The notes: generated from the sequence alone by a model not told the origin. A stretch of 64,000 nt of DNA from Bog-473 sp963777485 (GCA_963777485.1 CAVZQP010000001.1:62001-126000), one strand, 5' to 3'; numbered from the stretch's first letter, positions 16,501-25,179 are shown. Translations and numbers: made by a program.

Positions 16501-17737
16501 GACATCCGTGACGACTACCCCTTCCACGACCGAAGTCCGCCGCATCTCGCGCCGGGCGGCCGCCGTGTCGCCCTCGGCCACGCTCGCCGTGGATGCGAAG
16601 GCGAAGGCGCTGAAGGCGGCGGGGGAGCACGTGATCGGCTTCGGCGCGGGCGAGCCGGACTTCCCGACGCCGGCGCACATCGTCGAGGCGGCCGTCGCCG
16701 CCTGCCGGGACCCGGCCAACCACCACTACACGCCGACCGCGGGCATCCCCGCCCTGCGCGAGGCCATCGCGGCCAAGACCAAGCGCGACTCCGGTTTCGA
16801 GGTCACGGCCGGACAGGTCCTCGTCACGAACGGCGGCAAACAGGCCGTCGCCAACGCGTTCGCCGTCCTGTGCGACCCTGGCGACGAGGTCATCGTCCTC
16901 GCCCCGTACTGGACGACCTACCCCGAGTCGATAGCGCTCGCTGGCGGGACGCCGGTGTACGTCAGCTCGGACGAGAGAACCGGGTTCCGCAGCTCGGTCG
17001 AAGACCTCGAGGCGGCGTGGACGCCCAACACCAAGGCGTTGTTGTTCGTGTCCCCGTCCAACCCGACCGGCGCGGTGTATCCCCGCGAGGAGATCGAGGC
17101 GATCGGCGGCTGGGCCGTGAGCAAGGGGATCTGGGTCATCACCGACGAGATCTACGAGCACCTGACCTACGACGGGGTCGAGCACCACTCCATGCCGGTG
17201 CTCGTGCCCGAGCTCGCCGAGCGCTGCATCGTGGTCAACGGCGTGGCCAAGACCTACGCCATGACCGGTTGGCGCGTCGGCTGGCTGATCGGTCCCGGCG
17301 ACGCCGTGGCGGCCGCCACCAACATCCAGAGCCACGAGACCTCCAATGTCTCGAACGTGGCCCAGCGCGCTGCACTGGCCGCCGTGTCGGGCGGCCTCGA
17401 GGATGTGGCGGCGATGCGGGAGGCGTTCGACATCCGTCGCCGCACCATCGTCAAGATGCTCAACGAGATCGACGGCGTGGACTGCCCCGAGCCCGAGGGC
17501 GCGTTCTACGCGTTCCCGTCCGTCAAGGGGCTGCTCGGGCGATCCCTCCGGGGAGAACGTCCGGCGAGCAGCGCGGAGTTGGCCGAGATCTGCATCAACG
17601 AGGCCAAGGTGGCGGTGGTGCCCGGTGAGGCGTTCGGCGCGCCCGGATTCTTCCGCATGTCCTACGCCATGGCGGACCACGACATGGTCGAGGGCGTCAG
17701 CCGGTTGGCTGCGCTCTTCGCCGAGGCGCAAGACTGA
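16499..17737 (+). CDS. Class I aminotransferase (aspartate-aminotransferase type)
   Basis: The 412-residue PLP enzyme has the fold-I class I layout: GAGEPDFPTP, HYTPTAGIPALREAI, the YPE and SPSNPTG motifs, TDEIYEHLTY (PLP-binding Asp/Tyr), and NGVAKTYAMTGWRVGW with the PLP lysine. It most resembles bacterial AspB/AspC-type aspartate aminotransferases; exact amino-acid preference cannot be read. The start is ATG 16499 or GTG 16508; neither has a ribosome-binding site. It lies upstream of serA in the same direction. Confidence 0.9.
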   Translation: MTSVTTTPSTTEVRRISRRAAAVSPSATLAVDAKAKALKAAGEHVIGFGAGEPDFPTPAHIVEAAVAACRDPANHHYTPTAGIPALREAIAAKTKRDSGFEVTAGQVLVTNGGKQAVANAFAVLCDPGDEVIVLAPYWTTYPESIALAGGTPVYVSSDERTGFRSSVEDLEAAWTPNTKALLFVSPSNPTGAVYPREEIEAIGGWAVSKGIWVITDEIYEHLTYDGVEHHSMPVLVPELAERCIVVNGVAKTYAMTGWRVGWLIGPGDAVAAATNIQSHETSNVSNVAQRAALAAVSGGLEDVAAMREAFDIRRRTIVKMLNEIDGVDCPEPEGAFYAFPSVKGLLGRSLRGERPASSAELAEICINEAKVAVVPGEAFGAPGFFRMSYAMADHDMVEGVSRLAALFAEAQD

Positions 17738-17813
17738 GCGCACGGAGCAGGCGGAGCACGCTGAGCAGTCGGCTGCACCACACGAGGCGGGGGGAGCAAG
17801 GAGAACCACCGCG

Positions 17814-19385
17814 GTGGCACGGGTACTGGTAACGGAGAAGATCGCGCAGAGCGGGCTCGACCTGCTCGCCGAAGCGGGTCACGAGGTGGACGTCCGCGAG
17901 GGACTGAGCCCCGAGGAGGTGCTCGAGGCCATCGTCGGCGCCCATGCGCTGATCATCCGCTCGGCGACGCAGGTCACGGCCGACGTGCTGGCGGCGGGTT
18001 CGTCGCTCCAGGTCGTGGGCCGCGCCGGCGTCGGGCTCGACAACGTCGACGTCACGGCGGCGACCGAACGTGGCGTGATGGTCGTCAACGCGCCGACGTC
18101 CAACATCCTCTCGGTGGCCGAGCAGGCGATGGCGTTGATGCTGGCGCAGGCGCGCAACATTCCGCAGGCGGACGCCGCGCTCAAGGCGGGACGTTGGGAG
18201 CGTTCGAAGTGGGAGGGCGTCGAGCTCCACGGCAAGGTGCTGGGCGTCGTGGGCCTCGGGCGGGCCGGGTCGTTGGTCGCGCAGCGCGCGCACGCGTTCG
18301 GCATGGAGTTGATCGGATTCGATCCTTTCGTGTCGCAGGAGCGGGCGCGCGCCATGGGAGTGCGGCTGGTGAGCATCGAGGAGCTCGTGGCAGAGGCCGA
18401 CTTCGTTTCTATCCACACGCCGAAGACGCCCGAGACGATGGGTCTCTTCGGGCGCGAGCTGTTGGCCAAGGCCAAGCCGGGCATCCGCATCGTCAACACG
18501 GCCCGGGGTGGCATCGTCGACGAGGAGGCGCTGGCCGACGCCATCCGCGACGGCATCGTGGCCGGCGTCGGGCTCGACGTGTTCGCCAAGGAGCCCGCGA
18601 CCGAGTCGCCGCTGTTCGAGCTGCCGGGCGTGGTCGTGTCGCCGCATCTCGGCGCGTCGACCGAGGAGGCGCAGGACAAGGCCGGCGTCACGATCGCCGA
18701 GCAGGTGTTGCTCTCGCTGGCCGGCGACTTCGTCCCCTACGCCGTGAACGTGGCGGCGCGTGACGTGTCCGACACGGTGCGCACCTTCATGGGGCTCTCC
18801 GAGCAGCTCGGGCGCTTCTTCGTCGGGCTGCACGACGGGATGCCGGACTCGATCGACATCGAGTACCAGGGCGAGCTGGCGGGTGAGGGCACGGGCATCC
18901 TCACGCTCTCGGTGCTCAAAGGCATCTTCGGCGGCACCGCCGAGGAGGCGGTCTCCTACGTCAACGCGCCGCAGCTGGCCGAACAGCGCGGCCTCAAGGT
19001 GCGCGAGTCGTCGACCGCGACGTCTGCGGACTACAAGTCGCTGATCACGCTGCGCTCGGGCTCGCACTCCGTGGGGGGCACGCTGATCACGGCCGGCCTG
19101 CGCACCGAGCCGCGCATTGTCATCGTGGACGAACACGTCGTGGAGGTACCGCCGGCGGAGCACATGCTCGTCGTGCGCAACGATGACCGTCCGGGCGTGA
19201 TCGGCATCGTCGGGACCGCATTGGGCCAGGCGGGCGTCTCTATCTCGTCCATGGCGGTCGGCCCGAGCCCCGAGACGTCGACGGCGATGATGGTGATCTC
19301 GACGACGACGCCGGCGCCGGACGCCGTGATCGAGCAGCTGCGCGGCGACGGGGGGATCCAGGAGCTGCACCGCGTCACACTCTGA
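17814..19385 (+). CDS. serA: D-3-phosphoglycerate dehydrogenase (long form with ACT domain)
   Basis: The 523-residue enzyme catalyses the first step of serine synthesis. Order: substrate domain halves flanking an NAD Rossmann domain (VVGLGRAGSLVA), catalytic RGGIVDEEAL and SPHLGAST (His), an allosteric substrate-binding domain (about 320-440), and a C-terminal ACT domain (about 445-523, VRNDDRPGVIGIVG) for serine feedback. This is the actinobacterial long form. GTG 17814 is preceded by AAGGAG; no ATG is available nearby. Confidence 0.95.
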   Translation: MARVLVTEKIAQSGLDLLAEAGHEVDVREGLSPEEVLEAIVGAHALIIRSATQVTADVLAAGSSLQVVGRAGVGLDNVDVTAATERGVMVVNAPTSNILSVAEQAMALMLAQARNIPQADAALKAGRWERSKWEGVELHGKVLGVVGLGRAGSLVAQRAHAFGMELIGFDPFVSQERARAMGVRLVSIEELVAEADFVSIHTPKTPETMGLFGRELLAKAKPGIRIVNTARGGIVDEEALADAIRDGIVAGVGLDVFAKEPATESPLFELPGVVVSPHLGASTEEAQDKAGVTIAEQVLLSLAGDFVPYAVNVAARDVSDTVRTFMGLSEQLGRFFVGLHDGMPDSIDIEYQGELAGEGTGILTLSVLKGIFGGTAEEAVSYVNAPQLAEQRGLKVRESSTATSADYKSLITLRSGSHSVGGTLITAGLRTEPRIVIVDEHVVEVPPAEHMLVVRNDDRPGVIGIVGTALGQAGVSISSMAVGPSPETSTAMMVISTTTPAPDAVIEQLRGDGGIQELHRVTL

Positions 19386-19399
19386 CATCGCCTTGCAAA

Positions 19400-19421
19400 C
19401 GGCTCCGTTCGATCGGAGCCG
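19400..19421 (+). terminator. Terminator-like hairpin after serA
   Basis: CGGCTCCG (19400-19407) and CGGAGCCG (19414-19421) pair perfectly over a 6-base loop, 15 bases past the serA stop. Only CGTCTT follows, so it lacks a proper T run. It also sits just past the stop of the small minus-strand gene and could serve both. Confidence 0.5.
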
Positions 19422-19426
19422 CGTCT

Positions 19427-19600
19427 TCAGGCGACGGTCGGCTTGCGCGGCACCTCCGGCCACGTGTCGAGGCTGCCGATGATCGGCTCGTCGCCGTGGA
19501 GGGCCCGCTGTGGCGCGCGGTCGAGGAGCACCGAGCGCACGATCGCCAAGACCGCGATCAACAGGCCGGTACGGACGAGGGTCCAGAGGAGTCGGCGCAT
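19427..19600 (-). CDS. 57-residue single-pass membrane protein
   Basis: Minus-strand ATG at 19600 opens 57 codons ending in TGA at 19427. The product starts MRRLLWTLVR, has one hydrophobic helix (about residues 4-26), then a soluble tail with DRAPQRALHGDEPIIGSLDTWPEVPRKP. The shape (basic N-terminus, helix, ordered polar tail) and a perfectly filled space between serA and the next gene argue that it is real. Function is unknown. The tail with SLDTWPEVP looks like a docking peptide. Confidence 0.6.
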   Translation of the reverse strand: MRRLLWTLVRTGLLIAVLAIVRSVLLDRAPQRALHGDEPIIGSLDTWPEVPRKPTVA

Positions 19601-19624
19601 CGCTCCACGGTAGCGTCACCCGGC

Positions 19625-19993
19625 ATGGCCACCCTGCAGAGCGCCGCACCGATCTTTCCGACCGCCGACATGGAGGCGATGCGGGCCCACTACGAGGCAT
19701 TGGGGTTCGAAGTGCACGTCCACGGCGGCGGGTACGCCACCGCGGCCCGTGACGCCGTTCGCATCCACTTCCGGCACGTGCCCGAGGACGGGAACGAGGT
19801 GCGCATGCCCGGGGCCGCCTACCTGGCGGCCGACGACGCCGACGCCCTCCATGCCGAGTGGCGCCGGGCCGGTGTGGGCGAGACCACGGACCTGTTCGAC
19901 CCCGGGTTCGGCGTCTGGGAGGCGGCGCACACCGACCCCGACGGGAACCTCCTGCGCTTCGGCTCGCCTGTCAAAAAGGCCGAGCCGGCGTGA
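19625..19993 (+). CDS. VOC-superfamily (glyoxalase/bleomycin-resistance-like) protein
   Basis: The 122-residue protein has two beta-alpha-beta-beta-beta units: PIFPTADMEAMRAHYEALGFEV at the start and a C-terminal TDPDGNLLRFGSP. The ADDADALHAEWRRAGV helix is typical of bleomycin-binding-like members that bind or sequester small molecules. It diverges from the small membrane-protein gene with only 24 bases between the starts. Confidence 0.85.
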   Translation: MATLQSAAPIFPTADMEAMRAHYEALGFEVHVHGGGYATAARDAVRIHFRHVPEDGNEVRMPGAAYLAADDADALHAEWRRAGVGETTDLFDPGFGVWEAAHTDPDGNLLRFGSPVKKAEPA

Positions 19994-20019
19994 CCCACGC
20001 CCGGACAGTCGGGCCGCCC

Positions 20020-20050
20020 TTGACGCTGGACACCCGATTTTGGCTACAAT
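20020..20050 (+). promoter_or_regulatory. Promoter of the leuA leader transcript
   Basis: TTGACG (20020-20025) and TACAAT (20045-20050) lie 19 bases apart; TGG immediately before TACAAT adds an extended -10 element. Transcription should start about 20057, three bases from the leader-peptide ATG. Confidence 0.6.
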
Positions 20051-20059
20051 TGAGGTGAA

Positions 20060-20101
20060 ATGACGGTGAAGCCCTCGACCTCCGGCCTGCTGCTTACCTG
20101 A
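20060..20101 (+). CDS. leuA leader peptide (13 residues with Leu-Leu-Leu)
   Basis: ATG 20060 opens MTVKPSTSGLLLT and stops at TGA 20099-20101. Three consecutive leucine codons (CTG CTG CTT) lie just upstream of a hairpin and a T-rich terminator before leuA. The composition matches the end product of LeuA, the basis of ribosome-mediated attenuation. The 5' end is nearly leaderless. Confidence 0.8.
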   Translation: MTVKPSTSGLLLT

Positions 20102-20103
20102 CG

Positions 20104-20125
20104 GCGAACGCCACATCGCGTTCGC
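20104..20125 (+). promoter_or_regulatory. leuA attenuator, first hairpin
   Basis: GCGAACGC (20104-20111) pairs perfectly with GCGTTCGC (20118-20125) over a 6-base loop. It begins three bases after the leader-peptide stop, so a ribosome stalled on the Leu codons would interfere with its 5' arm. Confidence 0.65.
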
Positions 20126-20131
20126 TGACGA

Positions 20132-20162
20132 CCTCCTGAGCCATCCGGCCAGGGGGTTTTTT
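20132..20162 (+). terminator. leuA attenuator, intrinsic terminator
   Basis: CCTCCTGAGCC (20132-20142) pairs with GGCCAGGGGG (20147-20156), with one bulged A and one G-U. Six T follow directly (20157-20162). It is a strong terminator 77 bases before the leuA start. The leader segment CCTCCGGCC (20079-20087) can alternatively pair with the same 3' arm. Confidence 0.75.
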
Positions 20163-20238
20163 GTTGGAACCGGACGAGGGACGATCCGCTACCGCTCGAC
20201 TTACACACCTGGACACACGAAAAAGAAGGGACAACACA

Positions 20239-22008
20239 GTGACGACCGAGGCACAGAAAGGGGAGGGTGGCAACGTGCACACGCACACGGACAACACGGA
20301 CCGGGGTCACCAGGCCCTGGCCATGCCTTGCGACCCGATGGCGTCACCGATGCCATGGCTGAAGTACCGCTCGCACGTCCCGCTCCAACTGCACGACCGC
20401 ACCTGGCCGGACCGCCAGTTCGAAAAGGCGCCCCGCTGGGCCAGCGTCGACCTGCGCGACGGGAACCAGGCCCTGATCGACCCCATGGACTCCGAGAGAA
20501 AGCTCGCCCTCTTCCAGCAGCTGGTCGACGTCGGGTTCAAGGAGATCGAGGTCGGGTTCCCCTCAGCCAGCCAGACCGACTACGACTTCCAGCGGCTGAT
20601 CATCGACGAGGGCCTCATCCCCGACGACGTCGAGATCCAGGTGCTCACCCAATGCCGCCAGGAGCTCATCGAGCGCACCTTCGAATCACTCCAAGGCGCG
20701 TCCCGGGCCTGCGTCCACTTCTACAACTCGGTCTCCGAACTGCAACGAAGGGTCGTCTTCGGGCTCGACAAGAAGGGCATCATCGACATCGCAGTCCAAG
20801 CGGCCAAGCTGTGCAAGCAGCACGAGTGCCACTTGACCGACAACGGCACCATCCTGCGTTATGAGTACTCGCCCGAGAGCTTCACCGGGACCGAGCCCGA
20901 CTTCGCGGTGGAGATCTGCGAGGCCGTAATGGACGTGATCCAACCCACCCGGCAGAACCCCATGATCCTCAACCTCCCGGCCACGGTCGAGATGTACAGC
21001 CCGAACGTCTATGCAGACGTGATCGAGTGGTTCGGCCGCACAATCAAGAACCGTGACACCATCATCCTGTCCCTGCACCCCCACAACGACCGCGGTACGG
21101 CGGTCGCCGCCGCAGAACTGGCGGTACTCGCCGGCGCCGACCGCATCGAGGGCACGCTGTTCGGCAACGGCGAGCGCACGGGGAACGTCGACGTCGTCAC
21201 GCTGGCGATGAACCTCTTCAGCCAGGGCATCGACCCGGCCCTGGACTTCAGCGACATCGAAAAGGTGCGCAGGACAGCTGAGTACGCGACCCGCCTGCCC
21301 GTCCACCCGCGGCACCCCTACGCCGGAGACCTGGTGTACACCGCGTTCTCCGGGTCCCACCAAGATGCGATCAAGAAGGGCATGGCCGCCATCGGCCAGG
21401 ACTATGACGAGTGGGAGGTCCCGTACCTGCCGATCGACCCCAAGCACACCGGGCGCACGTACGAGGCGATCATCCAGGTCAACAGCCAGTCGGGCAAGGG
21501 CGGCGTGGCGTATGTGATGGATACGGATCACGGCCTCGATCTGCCCCGGCGACTGCAGGTCGAATTCTCCAAGCGCGTCCAGGAGATCACCGAGGCGAGC
21601 GGCACGGTGATCCGCTCGGGCCAGATGCGTGACGTCTTCGAGGAGATCTACCTGCCGGAGGACGCCGGCCTGCGCCTCATGACGAGCGAGGTCACGACGG
21701 GCAAGGGGCACACCAAGGTCACCGCGCAACTGCTGATCGACGGCCAGCACCGCACGATCAGCGGTGAGGGCAACGGCCCCATCGACGCGCTGGTGGGCGC
21801 GCTGAAAGCCGACCTCGGTATCGTCCTCGAGGTGAAGGACTACTCCGAGCACACGCTCACCGAGGGATCGGGCGCCTCGGCGGTCGCGTACGTCGAGTGT
21901 GCCGGTCCCGACGGCACGACGTGGTGGGGCGTCGGTCGCGACTCGTCCATTCTCGATGCGTCCCTCAGCGCCGTCGTCTCCGCCGCGAACAGGGCCCGCA
22001 CGGGGTGA
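20239..22008 (+). CDS. leuA: 2-isopropylmalate synthase (type 2, actinobacterial)
   Basis: The 589-residue enzyme condenses 2-ketoisovalerate with acetyl-CoA, the committed leucine step. The catalytic TIM barrel starts with SVDLRDGNQALIDPM and carries LHPHNDRGTA (metal-binding His) and FGNGERTGNVDVV. The C-terminal LeuA dimer domain (about 460-589) provides leucine feedback (GNGPIDALVGAL). GTG 20239 has AGAAGGGA upstream; GTG 20275, with a stronger GGGGAGG site, is a real alternative. It overlaps the following acetyltransferase gene by four bases. Confidence 0.94.
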   Translation: MTTEAQKGEGGNVHTHTDNTDRGHQALAMPCDPMASPMPWLKYRSHVPLQLHDRTWPDRQFEKAPRWASVDLRDGNQALIDPMDSERKLALFQQLVDVGFKEIEVGFPSASQTDYDFQRLIIDEGLIPDDVEIQVLTQCRQELIERTFESLQGASRACVHFYNSVSELQRRVVFGLDKKGIIDIAVQAAKLCKQHECHLTDNGTILRYEYSPESFTGTEPDFAVEICEAVMDVIQPTRQNPMILNLPATVEMYSPNVYADVIEWFGRTIKNRDTIILSLHPHNDRGTAVAAAELAVLAGADRIEGTLFGNGERTGNVDVVTLAMNLFSQGIDPALDFSDIEKVRRTAEYATRLPVHPRHPYAGDLVYTAFSGSHQDAIKKGMAAIGQDYDEWEVPYLPIDPKHTGRTYEAIIQVNSQSGKGGVAYVMDTDHGLDLPRRLQVEFSKRVQEITEASGTVIRSGQMRDVFEEIYLPEDAGLRLMTSEVTTGKGHTKVTAQLLIDGQHRTISGEGNGPIDALVGALKADLGIVLEVKDYSEHTLTEGSGASAVAYVECAGPDGTTWWGVGRDSSILDASLSAVVSAANRARTG

Positions 22009-22442
22009 TCCGCCCGGCGGTCGAGGCGGACGTCCCCGAGCTCCTGGCGATGATCCGCGAGCTCGCCGAGTACGAAAAGCTCGCCGACCAGGTCATGGCG
22101 ACCGAGGACGATCTCGTCCGCGCACTCTTCGCGCCCGACTCGGTCGTCTTCGACACCGTGGTCGAGGACGGCGACGGCGGCCTCGCCGCGCACGCGCTGT
22201 GGTTCCGCACGTTCTCGACGTTCCTCGGCAAGACGGGCATCTGGCTCGAGGACCTCTACGTGCGCCCGGCGCACCGGCGCAAGGGCTTGGCCACCGCGCT
22301 GGTCGACCACCTGCGCACACAGACCGACGGCCGCCTCGAGTGGGAGGTTCTCGAATGGAACGTGCCGGCGATGGACTTCTACCAACAGCTCGGTGCGCGG
22401 CCCATGGCGGGCTGGACGCGGTATCGCTGGTACGAGGGGTAG
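22005..22442 (+). CDS. GNAT-family N-acetyltransferase
   Basis: The 145-residue GNAT has the acetyl-CoA loop VRPAHRRKGLATAL (Q/RxxGxG/A variant) and the C-terminal EWNVPAMDFYQQLGARPM. It resembles diamine/small-amine acetyltransferases, but the substrate is not certain. GTG 22005 overlaps the leuA stop (GTGA), so it is translated with leuA. Confidence 0.85.
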   Translation: MIRPAVEADVPELLAMIRELAEYEKLADQVMATEDDLVRALFAPDSVVFDTVVEDGDGGLAAHALWFRTFSTFLGKTGIWLEDLYVRPAHRRKGLATALVDHLRTQTDGRLEWEVLEWNVPAMDFYQQLGARPMAGWTRYRWYEG

Positions 22443-22487
22443 CCGGCCGCGCCGTCCCGCCGGGCCCGTCGCCGCGGCCTGACTACT

Positions 22488-23180
22488 TCAGCTCGTCTGT
22501 TCGGCCTGACCCCGGAACCGGTAGCCCGCGCCGCGCACCGTGGACAGCAACGGTTCGAGGTCCGGCCGGTTGATCTTCTTGCGCAGGTAGCCCACGTACA
22601 CGTCAACGATATTGCTCCCCGGGTCGAAGGTGTAGTCCCAGACACGGCTGAGGATCTGCGCCCGCGAGAGGACCTGCTCGGGATTGCGCATGAACAGCTC
22701 GAGCAGTGCCCACTCCCGGGGCGCCAAGTCGATCCGCTGGCCGGCCCGCCAGGCCACCTTCGTGAGGAGGTCGAGCCGGAGGTCGCCCACCTCGAGCTGC
22801 GTCGTCGTCGGCTGTTCCACCGTTCGCAGGACGGCGCGGATGCGGGCCAGCAACTCGTCGAACGAGAACGGCTTCGTCACGTAATCGTTGGCACCCGCAT
22901 TGAGTCCCTCGACCTTGTCGCTCACCTCGGCCCGGGCCGTCAAGATGATCACCGGCGTTTCGCGGTCGGTCTGACGGAGCCGCCGCAGCAGGTCGATCCC
23001 GTCGCCTCCGGGAAGGCCGAGGTCGAGCAGCACGAGGTCGGCGTCCGGCGCGTTCGAAGACAGGGCGCCCCGAGCCTGGATCGCATCGCTCAACACTGTC
23101 GAGGTGAAACCCTCGGCACCGAGACCCTTGACGAGGAAGGACGTGATGCCCGGGTCGTCCTCGATGATCAGTATCCGCAC
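22488..23180 (-). CDS. OmpR-family response regulator
   Basis: The 230-residue regulator has a receiver domain with acidic pair EDD (residues 7-9), phospho-acceptor Asp53 in LLDLGLP and Lys in TKPFSF. A C-terminal winged helix follows (about 130-225: APREWALLELFMRNPEQVLSR, DVYVGYLRKKI). Its GTG start lies one base after the kinase stop. It is the last gene of the redox operon, so it probably controls it. Confidence 0.93.
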   Translation of the reverse strand: MRILIIEDDPGITSFLVKGLGAEGFTSTVLSDAIQARGALSSNAPDADLVLLDLGLPGGDGIDLLRRLRQTDRETPVIILTARAEVSDKVEGLNAGANDYVTKPFSFDELLARIRAVLRTVEQPTTTQLEVGDLRLDLLTKVAWRAGQRIDLAPREWALLELFMRNPEQVLSRAQILSRVWDYTFDPGSNIVDVYVGYLRKKINRPDLEPLLSTVRGAGYRFRGQAEQTS

Positions 23181-23181
23181 G

Positions 23182-24624
23182 TCACACTCCGGCCGACACT
23201 CGCGCTTCCGTGCTCACCCGTTCTGCGGGCAACACCATGGCGGCGCGGCACCCTCCCAAGGCCGACCCTTCCAGGCTGAACTCCCCGCCGTGGGCTTCGG
23301 CGACCGCCGTCACGATGGCGAGCCCCAGGCCACTTCCCTCACGGTCGGCCGAGCCCAACCGGCCGAACCGTTCCATTACACGGTTCCGCTGATCGGGAGG
23401 GATGCCGGGCCCGGAGTCCTCCACGGCGAGCACCACCGATCCACTGTCCTCGTCGCGCGCCGCGGAGATCTCGATCTCGTCCGCGGTTCCGGTCGCCCGG
23501 ATCGCGTTGTCGATGAGGTTCAGCAGTGCGCCCCGCAGCTTCGCCACGTCCACCACGAGCACCACGTCGGGTACATCGGTGAGCACCCAGTGCCGATCCG
23601 CGAGGACCCGGGCTGAGTCGAAGAGGTCGGACAGGAAGGTGCGGAGGTCCAGCCGCTCGACCTGGAGGAAATCGGGCTCCAAGGCCCGTCCCAGCAGCAG
23701 GAGGCGCTCGACGAGTGAGCTCATGTGGTCGAGCTCGCCGACCACGACGCCGATCGTCTCGTGCACGTCGTCGAGGTCCGGGTTTTCCTGGCGGGCGAGG
23801 ACTTCCAGGTGTCCCTTCGCCACCGTGAGGGGGGTGCGGAGCTGGTGCGACACGTCGGAGAGCAGGCGACGCTGCACCGTCATCGAAGTGTCGAGCCGGT
23901 CCAGCATCGAATCGAAGGTGGCTGCGAGTTGGGCCATTTCGTCGTCCGTCCCCTGATCACCGAGTCGGCGTTCGAGGTCACCGTTCTCGATGGCGGACGC
24001 CGTTGTGGTGATGCGCCCGACCGTGCGCAGCAGCCGCCGCAGCAGGAGATAGGCGCCAGCCACCGCGCCAACCAATGCGACCGAAGCCTCACCGATGACG
24101 AGGGTCAACATCTTGCTTTCGTCCGAGTGTTGGAACGCCAGATTCTCGGCCACGATGACCGAGCCGATCACATGGGACCCTTCGAGGATGGGTGACACGA
24201 CGTACGCAGTGTCGATCCCGGAGAGCCTCGTATGCACCGTGGTCGTGCTGGCAGGTGGATGCGTGAGGACGTCGTGGACCTCTTCTGCGCCCAGCAGCCG
24301 GGAGGAGTCTGCACTCCCGTACCGTTGACCCGACTGGAGCCCGACGATGATCACTTCGCCTGCGGGCAGGATACGGCCCTGCAAGTAGTCGACCGTCGTT
24401 GTCGCCACGTCCTGAGTGCCGCGATGGCTGAGCGCCGTCTTCAAGCTGCCGAGCTCGACCGACAGGTTGCGCTCAGTGGACGCGAGCGCCTGCGAGTCGA
24501 ACACGCGGATCGTCTCGAAAGCCGAAATAGCCAGCACGGCCGCCAAGAGGATGGCCAGAAAGCCCGCGAGCCGTGTCGCCGACCCGATACGGAGCCGACG
24601 AGAGCGGCGCGTCACGTCCGCCAT
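23182..24624 (-). CDS. Sensor histidine kinase
   Basis: The 480-residue membrane kinase has TM1 at about 18-36, an extracytoplasmic sensor of about 140 residues, TM2 at about 175-197, HAMP at about 198-250, phospho-acceptor His260 in DVSHQLRTPL, and an ATPase domain with NLIDNAIRA, DSGPGIP and GSGLGLAI. The sensor region matches no named domain I can identify. ATG 24624 overlaps the stop of the preceding Thr-rich gene by one base. The signal may be redox or cell-surface state, by context only. Confidence 0.93.
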   Translation of the reverse strand: MADVTRRSRRLRIGSATRLAGFLAILLAAVLAISAFETIRVFDSQALASTERNLSVELGSLKTALSHRGTQDVATTTVDYLQGRILPAGEVIIVGLQSGQRYGSADSSRLLGAEEVHDVLTHPPASTTTVHTRLSGIDTAYVVSPILEGSHVIGSVIVAENLAFQHSDESKMLTLVIGEASVALVGAVAGAYLLLRRLLRTVGRITTTASAIENGDLERRLGDQGTDDEMAQLAATFDSMLDRLDTSMTVQRRLLSDVSHQLRTPLTVAKGHLEVLARQENPDLDDVHETIGVVVGELDHMSSLVERLLLLGRALEPDFLQVERLDLRTFLSDLFDSARVLADRHWVLTDVPDVVLVVDVAKLRGALLNLIDNAIRATGTADEIEISAARDEDSGSVVLAVEDSGPGIPPDQRNRVMERFGRLGSADREGSGLGLAIVTAVAEAHGGEFSLEGSALGGCRAAMVLPAERVSTEARVSAGV

Positions 24625-25094
24625 CAGTGGTCGGTTCCCCCGCCCCCGCTGTCATCGGTCGTGGTGGTTGTCCACGGCCGGGTCGTCGTTGTCGTCGGAG
24701 GCAGCGTGGTCGTCGGCGGGTAGATCAGCGTGGTCGTCGTCACCGCCGAGGCGGACGGAGCCGCTTCGCTCGCCGCTTCGCCCGGGCTGGCGCCGGAATC
24801 CGCGCTCGGCAGTGGGGCCGCGCTCGGAGCCGGTCCGTTCGCCGCCGACGACGCGCCGGCGGACTCTCCCACGACCGGGCGTGCCGTGCCGACCACGACC
24901 CCGTCCTGCGACGGCAGTGTCGTCGTCGTTGTGGTGGTCGTCGCCTTCGAAGGGGCCGGCGGCGCGCCGATCTGCAGACTCTGGGGCAGCACGACCGGGG
25001 AGGTCCGAACCCAGCCCTGTGACAATCCCACCAGGACCACGGTTCCCACTACGGCGAGGATGCCGGGCAGAGGCCACCACCGATCTTTCAGCAC
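24624..25094 (-). CDS. Membrane-anchored Thr/Pro/Ala-rich protein (C-terminal DDSGGGG)
   Basis: Read from GTG 25094 the protein is about 156 residues: MLKDRWWPLP, one hydrophobic helix (about 7-24), then a long extracytoplasmic low-complexity region of Thr runs, Pro and Ala. It ends in TTTTTDDSGGGGTDH. An in-frame TTG at 25166 would add 24 residues but has no ribosome-binding site. The tail closely resembles that of the protein at 28997-29488 in the same operon. Thr/Pro-rich stretches suggest an extended, possibly glycosylated surface stalk. No known domain is present. Confidence 0.7.
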   Translation of the reverse strand: MLKDRWWPLPGILAVVGTVVLVGLSQGWVRTSPVVLPQSLQIGAPPAPSKATTTTTTTTLPSQDGVVVGTARPVVGESAGASSAANGPAPSAAPLPSADSGASPGEAASEAAPSASAVTTTTLIYPPTTTLPPTTTTTRPWTTTTTDDSGGGGTDH

Positions 25095-25179
25095 TCCTCT
25101 GCCGACTCCATCGTCCCCTCGATCCGTGATGGAAGGGTCCGTTCCGACCCGAGCACCGGTCGCCAACCCCGGTGAGAGA

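Noticed and set aside
15212..17809. 865-codon minus-strand frame across serC and the aminotransferase
   Set aside because: It runs out of frame through serC and antisense to the aminotransferase; composition is that of a shadow frame.
17697..19700. 667-codon frame antisense to serA
   Set aside because: Shadow of serA with low-complexity Arg/His translation.
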